64,000 nt of DNA from Annulohypoxylon bovei var. microspora (taxonomy: Eukaryota > Ascomycota > Sordariomycetes > Xylariales > Hypoxylaceae): positions 7,814 through 71,813 of the forward strand of contig MU405327.1 in NCBI GenBank assembly GCA_022836615.1, in the 5' to 3' direction. Every line of letters begins with the position of its first letter. The stretch's first letter is position 1. Under the pieces are notes generated by a model that searched no databases, was not told the origin of the DNA, and saw nothing but the letters and a program-made list of their open reading frames with translations. Shown piece after piece: positions 31,244 through 44,136 of this stretch. A program made the position numbers and the translations under genes.

Positions 31244-34200
31244 GGTGTAAATAGTTACATGTCGGGAGTTATAACTGATGTAAACTTGGATGCAAGTCTT
31301 GAGGCCAATGGTATTTACGACTCGACGGTGTTCGACAAATATCATAGCAGCAACCCGCTGCTTTCCTCCTATCTGACCGTATACTAGAAAGTTACAGACC
31401 GTTTATTTTTTTTTCTTACATCGGAGTTTTGGCTAAGAATACGGCTCGGATTTTAAACAAGACGAACTTGTAATATCGTTACTCCCGGATTTAGAATCGC
31501 ATCAAATACCCAAGAGTAAAATACACGAGCTACTGATAGAAGACGGTAAAGGTTATCAGCGATCTGAAAATGCATGATCTGTCTTTTCGTCCAGCATAGT
31601 CGTTAGCAAGGAACGGTTGATTGAGGCGGAGTTCAAACCGAAGGAAACTTGGTGAAATATCTAGCACTTAGTGGTTGACTAGTTCTAAGAATTCCCACTT
31701 GCTGCTCAAGAACAGCAGATTTTGCTTTTGAATAGGTAGGTATCGAAACAATTTCTAGTTTACCATGACTAAGCAGCAAAATTTAACACGGCAAATCGTG
31801 TCCGCTCAATGGTACCAACTACCTAGTCCTCGTAGTTTTTAGCAATTGAGTTGAACCTATAGATAGGTTCTAAGAACCTGAAAGAATGTTGCAAGAACTC
31901 TGGAAGTGCGTGAGGATTGACAAGTATCGTGACTTGGCTTGGCAAGATCCATTCCTATCAACCGTTTTGAGATACTATTTCGGGATAAATCGGCCCCACT
32001 AAGGGTCACTCAGCCCGGGAGATGGCGCCGCCGGCCGAGTGATAGCCGAAAGAAGCTGAAAGAAAGGTAAGCAGACCGATTTCTCTCCAGCAAACGGTAA
32101 CAACACATGCTGACACGTTGTTTGACTTCTCGGTCCTGAAAAGAATCGATTTTGTGGCATTGCCCTGAGACAAGTATGAAGAAAATTTCATCGGTCCTTT
32201 TGATAGACTGACAGGGTCGGATTCCAAGTTATCTCCTACCGTCGGAGAGTAATATAGCGAGTTAACATTAGATAGGACGCTCCAAAGAAATATGTAATTC
32301 CGCTCGTTGGCATAATCGGCCCGCTACCGCCGGAAGATTCGAGACTGAGATTGAGCTCAAACGGAACAGGAAAAATTCACGATCCACGTAGTATATTTGA
32401 TGCACATTACCGGGAGGCGTGAAATCCCCTAGGACACTGTGAAGCTCGCTAGGCTGATTACGGAACCCGACACAGTGTCTAGGAAACATCGTGGGTTTTT
32501 ATCCCGAGGGTCGTGGCCCTTCCCATGTTCGACAATCAACGGCAACGAATCTCACGAGAATACATAGCCTTGCTTATGCCGAAACTCGCCAGCCCGTCCA
32601 ATTAACTAGCACAAAATTGGCCTTATCTTTAAGAATGGAGTCGCAAGGGATACATATGACCCAAAGCACCCTTCAGGGGATATGTATGTGAGTGGATCTT
32701 CCTTGCTCCGAGTGTCGAAGATTAACCGCGAACTTCAACACATGCAAGAGAGTGGATGGTGTCCTTCTTAAACGGTTAGTCGCTTGACCGCAAGGTTGTT
32801 GCTCTGGTCACGTTGGTATGTATTGACAACTGTCTAACCGGTATCGAGATCTATGTATGAGTTAGGTAAACACGTCTATTACGTTCAAAATAATCATTTT
32901 CTAATCGGTATCTTTAGCGACATTCGCTACCGGAACAGTAGGTAGTAGCTATGCAACCTTGCGTGAGGAAATGAACATCAAATGAAGAGAAACAGAGCCT
33001 CACGTCTTGTTTGGTATTGAAGGTAGGTAAATAAACCTGGTAAGCTTATTGCCTTAGGTAGGTAGGTACCTATTGAAATTAAGCATCGATAAGGTAGACA
33101 GTAATATGAAATACTCAAGCTGGTCTATAGGGCATGCACATACCATACCGACTTACTTGAGTATTTAGGAATATTTGTATGTGATTGAGATCGCAACAAT
33201 CATTCGTAGGCATCCTCATAGATATATGTTGATAGCCTTGTTTAATGGTAGACCCGAGGCTGGGTTTGGACTATCTCCCGCCATTATGTAACATCAAGAT
33301 GGAACAAGAGGTGAAAATCTGGGGAAATCCACGGCGTGAATCCCGAACCATCCTGTCATCTCAGCTAGTGCTGGGTTGATCCAGGTCAGTTCAACATAAG
33401 GCGGGGGAGATCGACATGTCAAGCATTGACATCTAGCCAGGATGGTATTGAGAGTTTAGGAGAACCGGTTGATGATTGGCCAAGAAAGGAATTCTTAATC
33501 CAATATGGTTATCCAAGTGGGTGGACGAAGCTGTGTTGCGAATATGTAGATGTAATGACCGATGAAGTGTGTGCTGGTTGGTGTTTTCAAAATTGGGAGC
33601 CAACATCCTCCCGAGGTCGTAGATCAGACCCCGCAGTATCGATGACTTAATGGTGTGAGCGAGGTTTTAGAGAGACAGTTGAACTCGAACATCATATGAG
33701 TCAAAGAACGACCAGCAAATATTAAAAAGCCTCGTCTTAAGAGGCAGAGAGGATAAGTAAAGGCGAGGCGGCGACTAGGGAGATACGTAAGGGTACGTAA
33801 TCATATGTAAAAGGAAACCTCTGGATGACCTGGATGACCCATGAATCGATCGAATACAACCTTAGCATCCTTGAACCCTAGTTAGAGACATTCACGAATC
33901 GCGATGATGGATGTTTAAGGAAGCGCAATGTGTTTCGTCGGTTCGTCCCTAGGGTTTTGAGCGGTTTTTAGCGCCGCCCTCATTTGTTGCTAACTGTGCA
34001 GCTGTGCTAGAGAAAGTCTGGATGGTGAGCAATTGACGCCCGATGAGATCATCGACTAGGATTAGGAGGGGTTTTGGCTTCCAAAGATGGATGAGAGGGA
34101 CACTCTTGATTGGTTAGGCTGTATGTGTCTCTGTCCGGCTAAAGACCCTGTCTTTTTTTTTCTTTCTTATGTAAACTCTTAACATCTGATTTCTACGTTT

Positions 34201-36206
34201 CAAACGGCCAAACTGTCTTTGGGGCAGTGAGATCCGTAAATGTTTTCCGCATTAAGAAGCATATGTACATACTTACATAGAGGCAGTTACATGTAAGTGA
34301 CTGGCGGATATCGAGGTCAGAAATTTCTCGAACACTAGAATTAGAAGTAACTAATCGATATGTATCGTATAACTCTTCGCCGATAAGCCTTTATGCTTCT
34401 TTTCATTACGATACTTGTATTACCTAGGTAAATGAGCACTCATGACAGTTTACCTGCGCTTAAAGAGCGTGTGTGTGGAGTTATAGTATCTATTGCTGTG
34501 ACCTCTCCCTCTCTTGGCCATTGGGCAATGCTCGGCCGTGATAAAGCTGCAGCGAGTTTTACCTAGCCTCGACTCAAAGACTCGTATGTGAGTGGACTAG
34601 ACTATATGCCAAGCACTCAACAGATATCGAATCAGATCCAGCGCTGTCGAGCGGGGGGGGAGGCTAGAGAATAGTAGGCAAGGCCATTACTTCCCCCAGA
34701 CTTTAGCATGTTGCATGTGTTTTCTTGTGTAGGGGTCCATGCACCTCTCTTCTTTATATTCATTCGCCTTGTCGACATGAATTCATCAATCTTCGCGTGT
34801 AAGTTGATGTGGCTGACAACCATTCCGCCGTGCTTATGGTGGGCCGTAGACATGTTTTATGGGTTCCCCTTGACGCATTGTTTCACAGCCTCCTGACGAT
34901 CCTGAGAGTGCCTCTTCTCATCTCGATGAATTGCCGGATTAATGTTGAACAACTAGCGAGCTCCAGGGATGTGATAGATGAAGTTAATGACGATATTAAA
35001 ATGGACTAGTAATGTAGTAACACTTAAGGAACGAATCGGGATCTACAGTATTAGTTGATTTTAGACACGGCGTGGAGGGAAGATACGCTGATACGGTGCC
35101 ATTTACATACCGTAGAATTTATTGAAGGTCCAATGATAGAGGGCAACGTTAAATAGAAATAGATGCCGGTACAGTCAGATCATACGATGGTGATGAAGAT
35201 ATGATGTCCTCCAAGCCACCTAGCATTGCGAGATAAAGATGGATGAATTCAGCTTCTCACGGACAAGAAGGACCGCACGTTTCGAACTTGGTGGAATATT
35301 CCCGCGTACTATCAAATAATATGACAGATTAAAAGTCAGGAGAGGAATCATTGTCAAGCGTGAGCAGCCATTTCGGCAGCAGATACTTGTTATGTTCCCA
35401 AACGTCACATATCCTAATCACTCATATGAAGACAATCCAAGCCGATTGGCAAATTAGTTGCCTTATATATGCAAACTTGAGGCCTTTTCCTCTCCTCCTT
35501 TTATTTTTGTCAATTGTATGACACATATGTTAGGTAACTATGTAGATAATGGTACTACACAATTACAATTCTTAAGGCTTGAAACGAAACATCTAATATT
35601 CGTGCTTGCGTAGTATAGCTTTTGCTTCTTTCTATCAGGATATGATCACTTACACGTACTAAAATATAATTCATCCCACCGTAAGGGTGATACGTAAAAG
35701 TGGGACAGAAAATATTGGGGATTACCGGTCACAGCAGGTGGGTACGTAAACGGTGGACACTTCTTCTAAAGCTGTACAGTACGATACAGTGTTTTTGCCT
35801 TCCTTGGCATTCTAGACCTAGAACCAAGTGTCCGCTATCATTCCTGCCCCAGCTGCCCGTAACGCTACGGTACCCCTTCCCACTTGCCCCTCCACATCCG
35901 GACGAATTGTTCGGGGTTCGTGGACCCTCGTGGCTTCTCTCAAGTTACTTTCCCGTGCCTTTGCCAACTTCCTGTGTAATACATAAGAACCTCTTCTTTC
36001 TCTCTTCTTCTCGTTATTTCTTTTTTTCATATCTTCCTTTTCCCTCCACAACTCCATTCGCACTACCTATTTTTGTGTTTCTCGAATACATCCTAAAGAA
36101 GCACTTGACATAAATTACATCTATCAATTCTTTGATCCTAACTAAACCCATCATCCTATAACTCTCTTTCTTCCTTTCCCACCATCTCCACCCATAACCA
36201 TTCACG
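31244..36206. other. 5-kb gene-poor region
   Basis: No open frame with recognisable protein content on either strand over nearly 5 kb. The longest frames are below about 80 codons and lack family motifs. The sequence is moderately AT-rich with occasional TACCTAGGTA-type motifs (for example 33055-33070) and no long direct or inverted repeats that I could see by eye. It may hold regulatory DNA, non-coding RNA or old transposon relics. The last 250 bp are CT-rich and probably form the promoter of the next gene. Confidence 0.6.
35983..36060 (+). promoter_or_regulatory. pyrimidine-rich promoter tract upstream of mannitol-1-phosphate dehydrogenase
   Basis: A CT-rich block lies 150-225 nt before the start codon, typical of highly expressed fungal genes. 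Assigned from position and composition only. Confidence 0.35.
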
Positions 36207-37406
36207 ATGGGCAAGAAGGCGATTCACTTTGGATCTGGCAACATTGGCCGAGGCTTTGTTGCCTGCTTCCTACACGAGTCGGGCTACGAAGTCATCTTCG
36301 CCGACGTCGTCGACAAGCTGGTTGACTCCCTCAACTCTACACCCTCATACAACGTAATTGAGCGTGGTGTCGAGGGCACAGTCACCAAGACAATTACAAA
36401 CTACCGAGCCATCAATTCCAAGTACAACGAGGCTGAACTAGTCGACGAAATCGCAACTGCCGATGTTGTCACCTGCTCTGTCGGCCCCAACATCCTCAGG
36501 TTCATCGCTCCGGTTATCGCCAAGGGTATCGACAAGCGCTCGAATGATGAGAAGCCTCTAGCTGTCATCGCTTGCGAAAACATGATCGGCGCCACGGATG
36601 CCCTCGCCGGTCACATCAAAGACCCTAAGAACACTCCCGAACACCGCCTCGATGACCACCATGAGAGGGCCGCCTATGCCAACTCCGCGATCGACCGCAT
36701 CGTCCCTGCTCAAGATCCCAACGCGGGATTGGATGTGACCCTAGAGCAATTCTATGAGTGGGTTGTAGAAGAGACTCCGTTCCAATCAACCGAAAGCACG
36801 GCGAGCAACGTCGAGAGGCCGTCGATTGATGGTATTAAGTGGGTCGGCAACCTATTGCCCTTTATTGAGCGTAAGCTCTTCACCGTCAACACGTCGCACG
36901 CCACCGCTGCCTACTTCGGCTACAACAGGCAGAAGCAGACTGTCGATGATGCTATGCGGGACAAGGACATCAAGAACCAGGTTGCTGCTGCTATCAACGA
37001 GACTGCTAAGTTAATCGTCGAAAAGCACGGCATCGCCCCCGAGGAGCAGGATGCGTACAAGAAGAAGATCATCGACAGAATCAGCAACCCGCATCTTGCC
37101 GATGCTGTGGAACGTGTCGGCCGTGCTCCTCTGAGGAAGCTGGGCCGCAAGGAACGCTTCATCGGCCCCGCCGCCGAACTGGCCGAGTTAGGCCACGAGA
37201 CTCCTGCTCTTCTGGCTGCCGCCGAGATGGCTTTCCGCTTCCAGGACGTGGAGGGCGACGACGAGAGCAAGGAGCTTGCCAAAATCATGGCCGAGAATGG
37301 CCCTGAGGATGTGGTAACCAAGGTGTGTGGTCTACAGAAGACAGAGAAGCTATATCCCAAGATGGTGGAGATAGTCCGGAAGGTACAGGCGGACAGCCAA
37401 GACTAA
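36207..37406 (+). CDS. mannitol-1-phosphate 5-dehydrogenase
   Basis: Single exon, 399 residues, slightly longer than the usual 385-390. It reduces fructose 6-phosphate to mannitol 1-phosphate with NADH, the entry step of fungal mannitol synthesis. The N-terminus carries the Rossmann dinucleotide motif FGSGNIGRGF (residues 8-17). Other family blocks are CSVGPNILRFIAP, ACENMIGATDAL and KWVGNLLPFIERKLFTVNTSHATAAYFG, where the bacterial MtlD family has NTGHA and this protein has NTSHA. The C-terminal half is helical as expected. Codon use is biased to C/G third positions, suggesting high expression. The start has CACGATGGG context after a CT-rich leader. Confidence 0.95.
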   Translation: MGKKAIHFGSGNIGRGFVACFLHESGYEVIFADVVDKLVDSLNSTPSYNVIERGVEGTVTKTITNYRAINSKYNEAELVDEIATADVVTCSVGPNILRFIAPVIAKGIDKRSNDEKPLAVIACENMIGATDALAGHIKDPKNTPEHRLDDHHERAAYANSAIDRIVPAQDPNAGLDVTLEQFYEWVVEETPFQSTESTASNVERPSIDGIKWVGNLLPFIERKLFTVNTSHATAAYFGYNRQKQTVDDAMRDKDIKNQVAAAINETAKLIVEKHGIAPEEQDAYKKKIIDRISNPHLADAVERVGRAPLRKLGRKERFIGPAAELAELGHETPALLAAAEMAFRFQDVEGDDESKELAKIMAENGPEDVVTKVCGLQKTEKLYPKMVEIVRKVQADSQD

Positions 37407-38321
37407 GCACCTTGATTGATTTCTGTTTTGCTTGTGCTATACTTTCGCGTCTGCATTTTTTACGAATTTTACGGCATGGGAGCGATTGCAAGGTACGGGG
37501 AAATGACTGGGGATAAAGGCGTTCATGTATCTTATGGGAGTGAAAACCAAAGGAACGCAGGACGCTCGAACGCTTTCTGGTGACTAGACCAAGACAATGC
37601 TACTAGAAGCATCACATGCGTTGCGTTCTCATAGGAATTACTCAATGTTTAGTCAATCTTACGAGATGACGAGAAGACAAGATTGATTTCCAATATATTT
37701 AAATCAAATTGATGAAACCTTATGCATTATTCTAATGGGATGTGATTTTGATTATCCGCTGCACTACATTTGTATGTTGAATGATGCCTCCGTCTCGACA
37801 GAACTTGACACTCAGCTAGAAGTTTTAATAGCGATGATAGTGATGGTAATGATGATTTGTGGCTGGTGATAAAGTCTTAAAGATTTAAAAGACGACGTCG
37901 GAGACTAAAGCTTCAGCCACGAATTATGTAAGCAAATTGATTGGCGCAGAAGAACCTGGGAAGTGACCACCGTTTGAACTTCAAGAAAATGTGGAAATGG
38001 AAATAGGGTAAATTCAATGTTGTGTACTTCGGGTCGGCCAGGCTAAGCAAAGCTACCTACCACCTATTAACAACCCAATTGCTTCAACGATCACAACTGG
38101 AAACAACTTTTTCTTAGATACCTAGGTACAAAACTTACTCTAACAATCTATACCGGGTACTAGGTACACAGAGAATAGCTTGCGATCTCGATCTAGATGG
38201 TCTTCTCTTCCATGTAATAATATAGATCTACCTACGATCAACCACCACCACCACCCCCCGCCGAGAACGAATCATTATATTCCCGAACCATTCACTCTAC
38301 AATATTGGAGCTGTCGGCAAA
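37407..38321. other. intergenic region
   Basis: About 915 bp between mannitol-1-phosphate dehydrogenase and the COPI gene. AT-rich, TACCTAGGTAC motif at about 38118-38127. No gene seen. Confidence 0.6.
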
Positions 38322-41275
38322 ATGAGGCTGGATGTAAAGGTACGTTTAATGTTCCCGTTAGCTCCCGTTCCTTTTTTGGCTCGGCTCAGCTTCGCCTTGA
38401 ACAATGAGACCTGGCCTTTCTCGACTGCAGCTTGGCTACCGGCAGAGCTCCTTACACCTTACACGCTACCGTCTCCCCTTATGAAGTAGCTCCTATGCTT
38501 TCTATATACCCGTATAGACCATTTAAGCGACCATTGGATTCGCTAACATGTCTCTTGACGCACAGCGACAACTCTTTGCGCGCAGCGAGCGTGTCAAAGG
38601 CATCGACTGCCATCCTCAAGAACCATGGATTCTGACCACATTATACAGCGGTGGGTTCATCCGTAGTTTCTTTCGTCTCATTCATCCTCTCGATACCCAT
38701 CTACAACTCCTATGTTCCTTGCTGACATAAATCCCTATAAGGCCATGTCTACATTTGGTCATACGAGACACAACAGATCGTCAAGACCTTCGAGCTTACC
38801 GACGTCCCTGTCCGAGCTGGTCGATTTGTCGCAAGGAAGAACTGGATCGTCTGCGGTTCCGATGACTTCCAGCTTAGAGTATATAACTATAACACCTCAG
38901 AGAAGATCACCTCGTTCGAGGCGCATCCTGACTACATACGCGCCATCGCTGTTCATCCTACGCAACCTTTCGTCTTGACCGCCTCTGATGACATGACCAT
39001 CAAGCTATGGGATTGGGAGAAGGGATGGAAGTGTGTGCAGGTATTCGAGGGCCACAGCCACTACGTGATGGGACTAGCCATCAACCCCAAAGACACCAAC
39101 ACGTTCGCCTCGGCATGTCTAGATAGGACCGTCAAGATCTGGAGCTTGGGTTCGTCCACCGCCAACTTCACGCTCGAGGCCCATGAGACGAAGGGTGTGA
39201 ACCACGTTGATTACTACCCGCACTCTGACAAGCCGTACCTTCTCACGACGTCAGATGACAGGACGGTCAAGGTTTGGGACTACACCACCAAAAGTCTCAT
39301 CGCGAGCCTTGAGGGCCACACGAACAATGTGTCCTTCGCCTGTTATCACCCCGAGCTGCCTGTCATCATCTCTGGTTCCGAGGATGGCACTATCAGAATA
39401 TGGCACGCTAATACTTACCGTTTCGAACAGTCCCTCAACTACGGACTAGAACGTGCGTGGTGTATCTCCTACCAGCGTGGTAAGCAAGGGGTGGCCGTCG
39501 GATTCGATGACGGTGCGGTCGTGGTCAAGCTGGGACGCGAAGAGCCAGCTGTATCCATGGACAGCTCCGGCAAGTTAATCTGGGCTAGACATAACGAAGT
39601 AGTCTCTTCTATCATAAAGGGTGGTGGTAAGTGTTACTTTCTATCTATAATTATTGCTATGAGTGCTAACCTGCGTGACAGACGCTTCGATTAAGGATAA
39701 CGAAGCGATCACACTCCCAACGAAGGAGCTTGGTACATGCGAAGTTTATCCGCAAACACTCATTCACTCTCCTAATGGTCGTTTTGTCGCCGTCTGTGGT
39801 GACGGAGAGTACATCATTTACACGGCTCTAGCATGGCGCAACAAGGCGTTTGGATCCGCGTTAGATTTTGTGTGGGCCTCTAAGGATAATAGCAACGATT
39901 TTGCTATTCGCGAGTCGGCAATGAGTGTTAAGGTGTACAAAAATTTCGTTGAGAAACCTGGTGGCCTAGATATCCCCTTCCAGGCCGATGGCTTGACGGG
40001 TGGCGTGCTACTGGGCGTGAAAGGTCAGGGGGGTGTCTCCTTCTACGACTGGGCTTCTGGTGGTCTAGTCAGAAGGATCGAAGTCGAGCCCAAACAGGTA
40101 TACTGGTCAGATAGCGGCGAGCTTGTCACCTTAGCCTGCGAGGATACATTCTATGTCTTGAGGTTTTCTCGCGAAAACTACATCGAAGCTGCTCAGTCTG
40201 GTCAAGTGGACGAAGATGGAGTTGAGGCCGCTTTCGAGGTTATTACTGATATCGCCGAGAGGTAAGCACATGCACCACTAGGACTTTTTTACACATCACT
40301 AATCCCCCTCGCAGCGTACGAACAGGCCAATGGGTTGGCGACTGTTTCATCTACACAAACAGCACAAACCGACTTAACTACCTAGTCGGTGATCAAATCT
40401 ACACTATCTCACATTTCGACCAGCCGACATACATTCTCGGCTATATCCAAAGGGACTCTCGAATATATCTTGCTGACAAAGATGTAAACGTCACGAGCTT
40501 TTCCCTCTCTCTTCCCGTATTGGAATACCAGACGCTTGTTCTCCGCGGTGACATGGAGACGGCTGCCGAGTTACTCCCTAGCATCCCCGTGGATCAACTT
40601 AACAAGATTGCCAGATTCCTCGAGGGTCAAGGTCACAAGGAGTTAGCACTCGAGGTTGCCACCGACCCGGAGCACAAGTTCGACTTATCACTGTCCTTAA
40701 ACCAACTTGACATCGCTCTTGGCCTCGCACGAGAAGCCGATAGCGACCACAAGTGGAAGACGGTGGGTGACGCGGCTCTTGCGGGATGGGATGTTCCGCT
40801 CGCAACCGAGTGCTTCACTCACGCACGGGACTTAGGATCGTTACTCCTAATTTACTCGAGCACGTCTGATCAGGCCGGGTTGGAGGCGCTTGCTGCACAG
40901 GCGGAGGAATCCGGTGCCCACAACGTTGCATTTACCGCCAAATGGCTGCTTGGCGATGCATCGGGCTGCGTGGACGTCCTCACCAAGACGAACAGATTAG
41001 CCGAGGCAGTAATGTTCTCGCAAACATACAAGCCGAGCCTAACAGTTGACGCTACGAAGGCGTGGAAAGAAAACTTGGAGAAGAATAAGAAGGGCCGCGT
41101 GGCAAAAATGATCGGTGTCCCTACAGAAGACGACGAACTGTTCCCAGAGTGGGACGAGTGGTTACGACTTGAAAACGAGGGTGGCGTGGCCAATGGAGAT
41201 GTAAACGGCGAAGCTGAAGAGGTCGAAGAGGTAGAGGAGGAGGACGCCGAATCCGAGTCCGAGGCAGACGAGTAG
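38322..41275 (+). CDS. sec27: coatomer subunit beta-prime (COPI, Sec27/COPB2)
   Basis: Five exons, 38322-38339, 38566-38650, 38742-39626, 39682-40261 and 40315-41275, give 842 residues with all phases agreeing. The first exon is just 18 nt (MRLDVK) and is justified because it restores MRLDVK-RQLFARSERVKGID, the invariant start of the family. An N-terminal WD40 propeller (about residues 10-300, e.g. GHVYIWSYETQ, ASDDMTIKLWDWEKGW, TSDDRTVKVWDYTT, GSEDGTIRIWHA) binds dilysine cargo tails. A second propeller and an alpha-solenoid follow. The C-terminus ends in a very acidic tail. It is a subunit of the COPI coat for Golgi-to-ER transport. Confidence 0.97.
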
Positions 41276-42621
41276 TATCTACCTATGTAGTGTTACGTTA
41301 TGTTAAGAAGTCGCCCTAAGGTAGGCGACGATGAGACGAGGCTTTCCCTGCGGCCATCATGTAGGTACTGCTAATGGAGTTAAGGACGAAATCAGCAAAA
41401 GTTGAGCAGTTGGTCGCATCTAGACACTTCTCCGTAGAGGCGGAGAACCGAATGTGTTACCGTAGCCGAGTAATGAATATCAGGCTACATATGAAATGTT
41501 TCCTAGCAGGTGGTGTCAATTTGCCCTCTACTAGTAACTTGGCGTTGTGATGTTCACGAGAGCCCCCTTTTCGGCATGAATTATGAGAGTCTTAAAGATT
41601 CCATACGCCCAATGAGGAATTAGGTGTAGGTCCAAAATGCTTAGGTAAGTACGTTATCTCTTCCATTCAGACCAACAGATTGGCGAGGAATATCATAGAC
41701 TGCGTGCAATAGTTTATTTGAGGACGTAGTCGTTTCTACATGGTCGGCCTACCATACGATGCGCCCCATGTCTCAAGTATATGCTACTTCAACCAAGACG
41801 GTTGCTGGTTTCTAAACACTATAAATTTATATTTTGATAACAGTGATATGATAGTGATGGAGCTTCTAGTTACGCTGAACTATCGGTTTTAGATACATTT
41901 CTCCCAATTAGATATTTGGTAGTACCTATCTAGTTTCTATTTATATGATATGAAAAGGGCAAACCTATGGTTATCGATGTACGTCATGCCGCACATCAAG
42001 GAATGGGATGCTACGAAGTGATAGAATCTGGGAATAGTTGCTATCCGTGTATATGAAGGTACCTGCTAACGATGGGTTCTTATTTTTCTCTGGGGTTGAA
42101 TAGGGGTTTAGGTCTCTTTGAGACTTGGCATTGATGAACATAGCGTTACTATTGTGTCTAAGAATTTTATTACTTAGATTTGAAAGGTAATGGGGAGGTT
42201 GAAAAAATAACAGAAATGCCAATGCCACCAATCAAGGACGCTAGCGAGAAAGAATGATGAGGCAATCATAATAACATAGCTGCTAGTCAACAACACGGAG
42301 GACAGTTCATGCATATCGAAAGAGTTCAAGTATAGCTAATAGGGTGAGCTAATAGAGTGTATTTGCGTCGAGCAAGTGTTCATTATACCTTGTGGCATTA
42401 AATGCTCGAGCAATCCATAGTATAGTACATAGCAAGGCGTCAACACCTGCATGGAAGATGGATCCTCCATCTAGCTGCTCCTGCTATATGCAGGCCCCAT
42501 CCCTTTTTTTTTTATAGAGCATCTGCTCTCATAAATGCCAAAAGCAAAGCAAACCTGGTATCATATGCATGTTGTTCGTAATAATCGTAGAAAAGTCGCA
42601 GTCACGCCCCATACTGCCTGC
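41276..42621. other. intergenic region (convergent genes)
   Basis: About 1.35 kb between convergent 3-prime ends. AT-rich, no gene seen. Confidence 0.6.
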
Positions 42622-44136
42622 TTAAAGGTCAATACCGAAGATATCCTCAATCAGGTAATCTGGAGGAATTGCTCCGGGGTGTATCTCTCCGCAATTCTCG
42701 CACGAGATACCAACGTCCGGCTCTCCGATCGGCGCACAGTCGTACATCGTCGCCTCCTCCTCCACTTCATCCCACGGCTGCCCGGTTATCCTGTCGAACA
42801 ACTCCCACTTGCGCTCATCGCCGTCAAGCTTGACTGGAACTTTCTTCCAGATTGTTCTACAGGAATGGAAATAGGAGTAGGGTGGTACGCCTTCCTCCTC
42901 GGGCGCGAGGGAGAATTCGAGTCCGAAGGAATGCGCATGAAGCTCGTCGCTATGCACATACGGGTTGAGGTCGATTTTGCCCGCTGCTCGAACAACCTTG
43001 GACGAATAATGACACTCGACGGCATCGCAGCTGAGAGGGCGTAGGCTGTTCTTGAGAGCGATCATAGTCGGTGCGTGGTCGATAAGGAGTCCCTCATTCT
43101 TCAGGAGACCGGCAAGTTCGTTACAAACACGCTCTCCGATTTCGTCGCTTGGTAAACCCGTAAGAATTAACTCATTCAGGGTACACCCAAACTGATGGGA
43201 GGCAAGATCGTGAAGTTGGGCCGGCGGGCTGGTAAACATATCCGTACCGAAATTGACGAAGTCGATACGAAGCTTCGAGAGAGACGGAAGCAACTTCGGG
43301 ATCGGAGTAAGCTGGGCGGCCGGCAAACCATTCGGATGAGCGACTTGAGCAGGATCGAACGGTGGCAGCATCGCCGTCAGAAAGTCGATAAGCTGGTACC
43401 AACCGTAAGTACGGAAACCGCGACGAGCCGGTGTATTCTCCTTCGGTCTTCTATGCACGGTTAAGGGGATGGCCTTCTTGAGGTCAGGGTGGTGGTGACG
43501 GCTAAGCTTGCGAGTTCGGTCCTCGTCGTCGTAAAATCTCGCAACGATGCGGAGATTGATATCTTTGACGTTCTGTCGGAACTTAAAGGGAACCTCGGCG
43601 AAATTTCGCAGTGCCTCTGGATTGGTGAATACGAAGGAATTGTTGGACCATAGAAACTTGGTGCCCTCGGCGTGGTAGGCCTTACATGTTGCCAGGAAGT
43701 GGATGGCGACCTGGTTAGACTTGACCTTTTCTTGAACAAGCAGGTGTTCCGGCTTAGCTTTGCATAGAGGGTCGACGATAGGATGCGGGCTGCTCATGGC
43801 GAAGAACAAGATTCGAAGCTGGATCTCCACTGGTATGTGCGGAAGAGGTCTACTGCTGCTGACCCTGCTCGAGGAGCGGGTGATGCGTCCATTGGACGTC
43901 TGAACGGGCTTGGATCGGGTTTGCCATGATATGCCGTTCTCACGAAGCATTCGCTTCAAGGTTAGGTTCTCGTCCTCGAGACGTCTAACTTTGGTACGAA
44001 GGGGATGGTTGTAGTAAATTTCGGCCTGGTCGGCCTGGTCACGGCACTCCCAGGCGATACTCTATTGGGATAGATTAGCAAATGATGGGGGTTCAAGTGC
44101 AGTAATAGTGTATTGGGATATTGGGGATTATACCAT
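42622..44136 (-). CDS. F-box-like protein with short N-terminal coiled coil
   Basis: The main exon is 42622-44061 (minus strand). It opens with SIAWECRDQADQAEIYYNH, then a zipper-like heptad stretch (VRRLEDENLTLKRMLRENGI). A TAG lies directly before it, so an upstream exon joining in phase 0 is required. The best candidate is a single-codon ATG exon at 44134-44136 followed by GTATAA and a 72-nt intron, but a longer first exon cannot be excluded. An F-box-like segment follows (LPHIPVEIQLRILFFAM), then a region resembling fungal F-box proteins of unknown target, and a Cys-rich end (SCENCGEIH). It may be an SCF substrate adaptor; this is inferred from the weak F-box. Protein length about 480. 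Confidence 0.7.

Noticed and set aside
33426..33650. 74-codon frame in the gene-poor region
   Set aside because: No family motif, no splice partner in phase, no start context; treated as chance.
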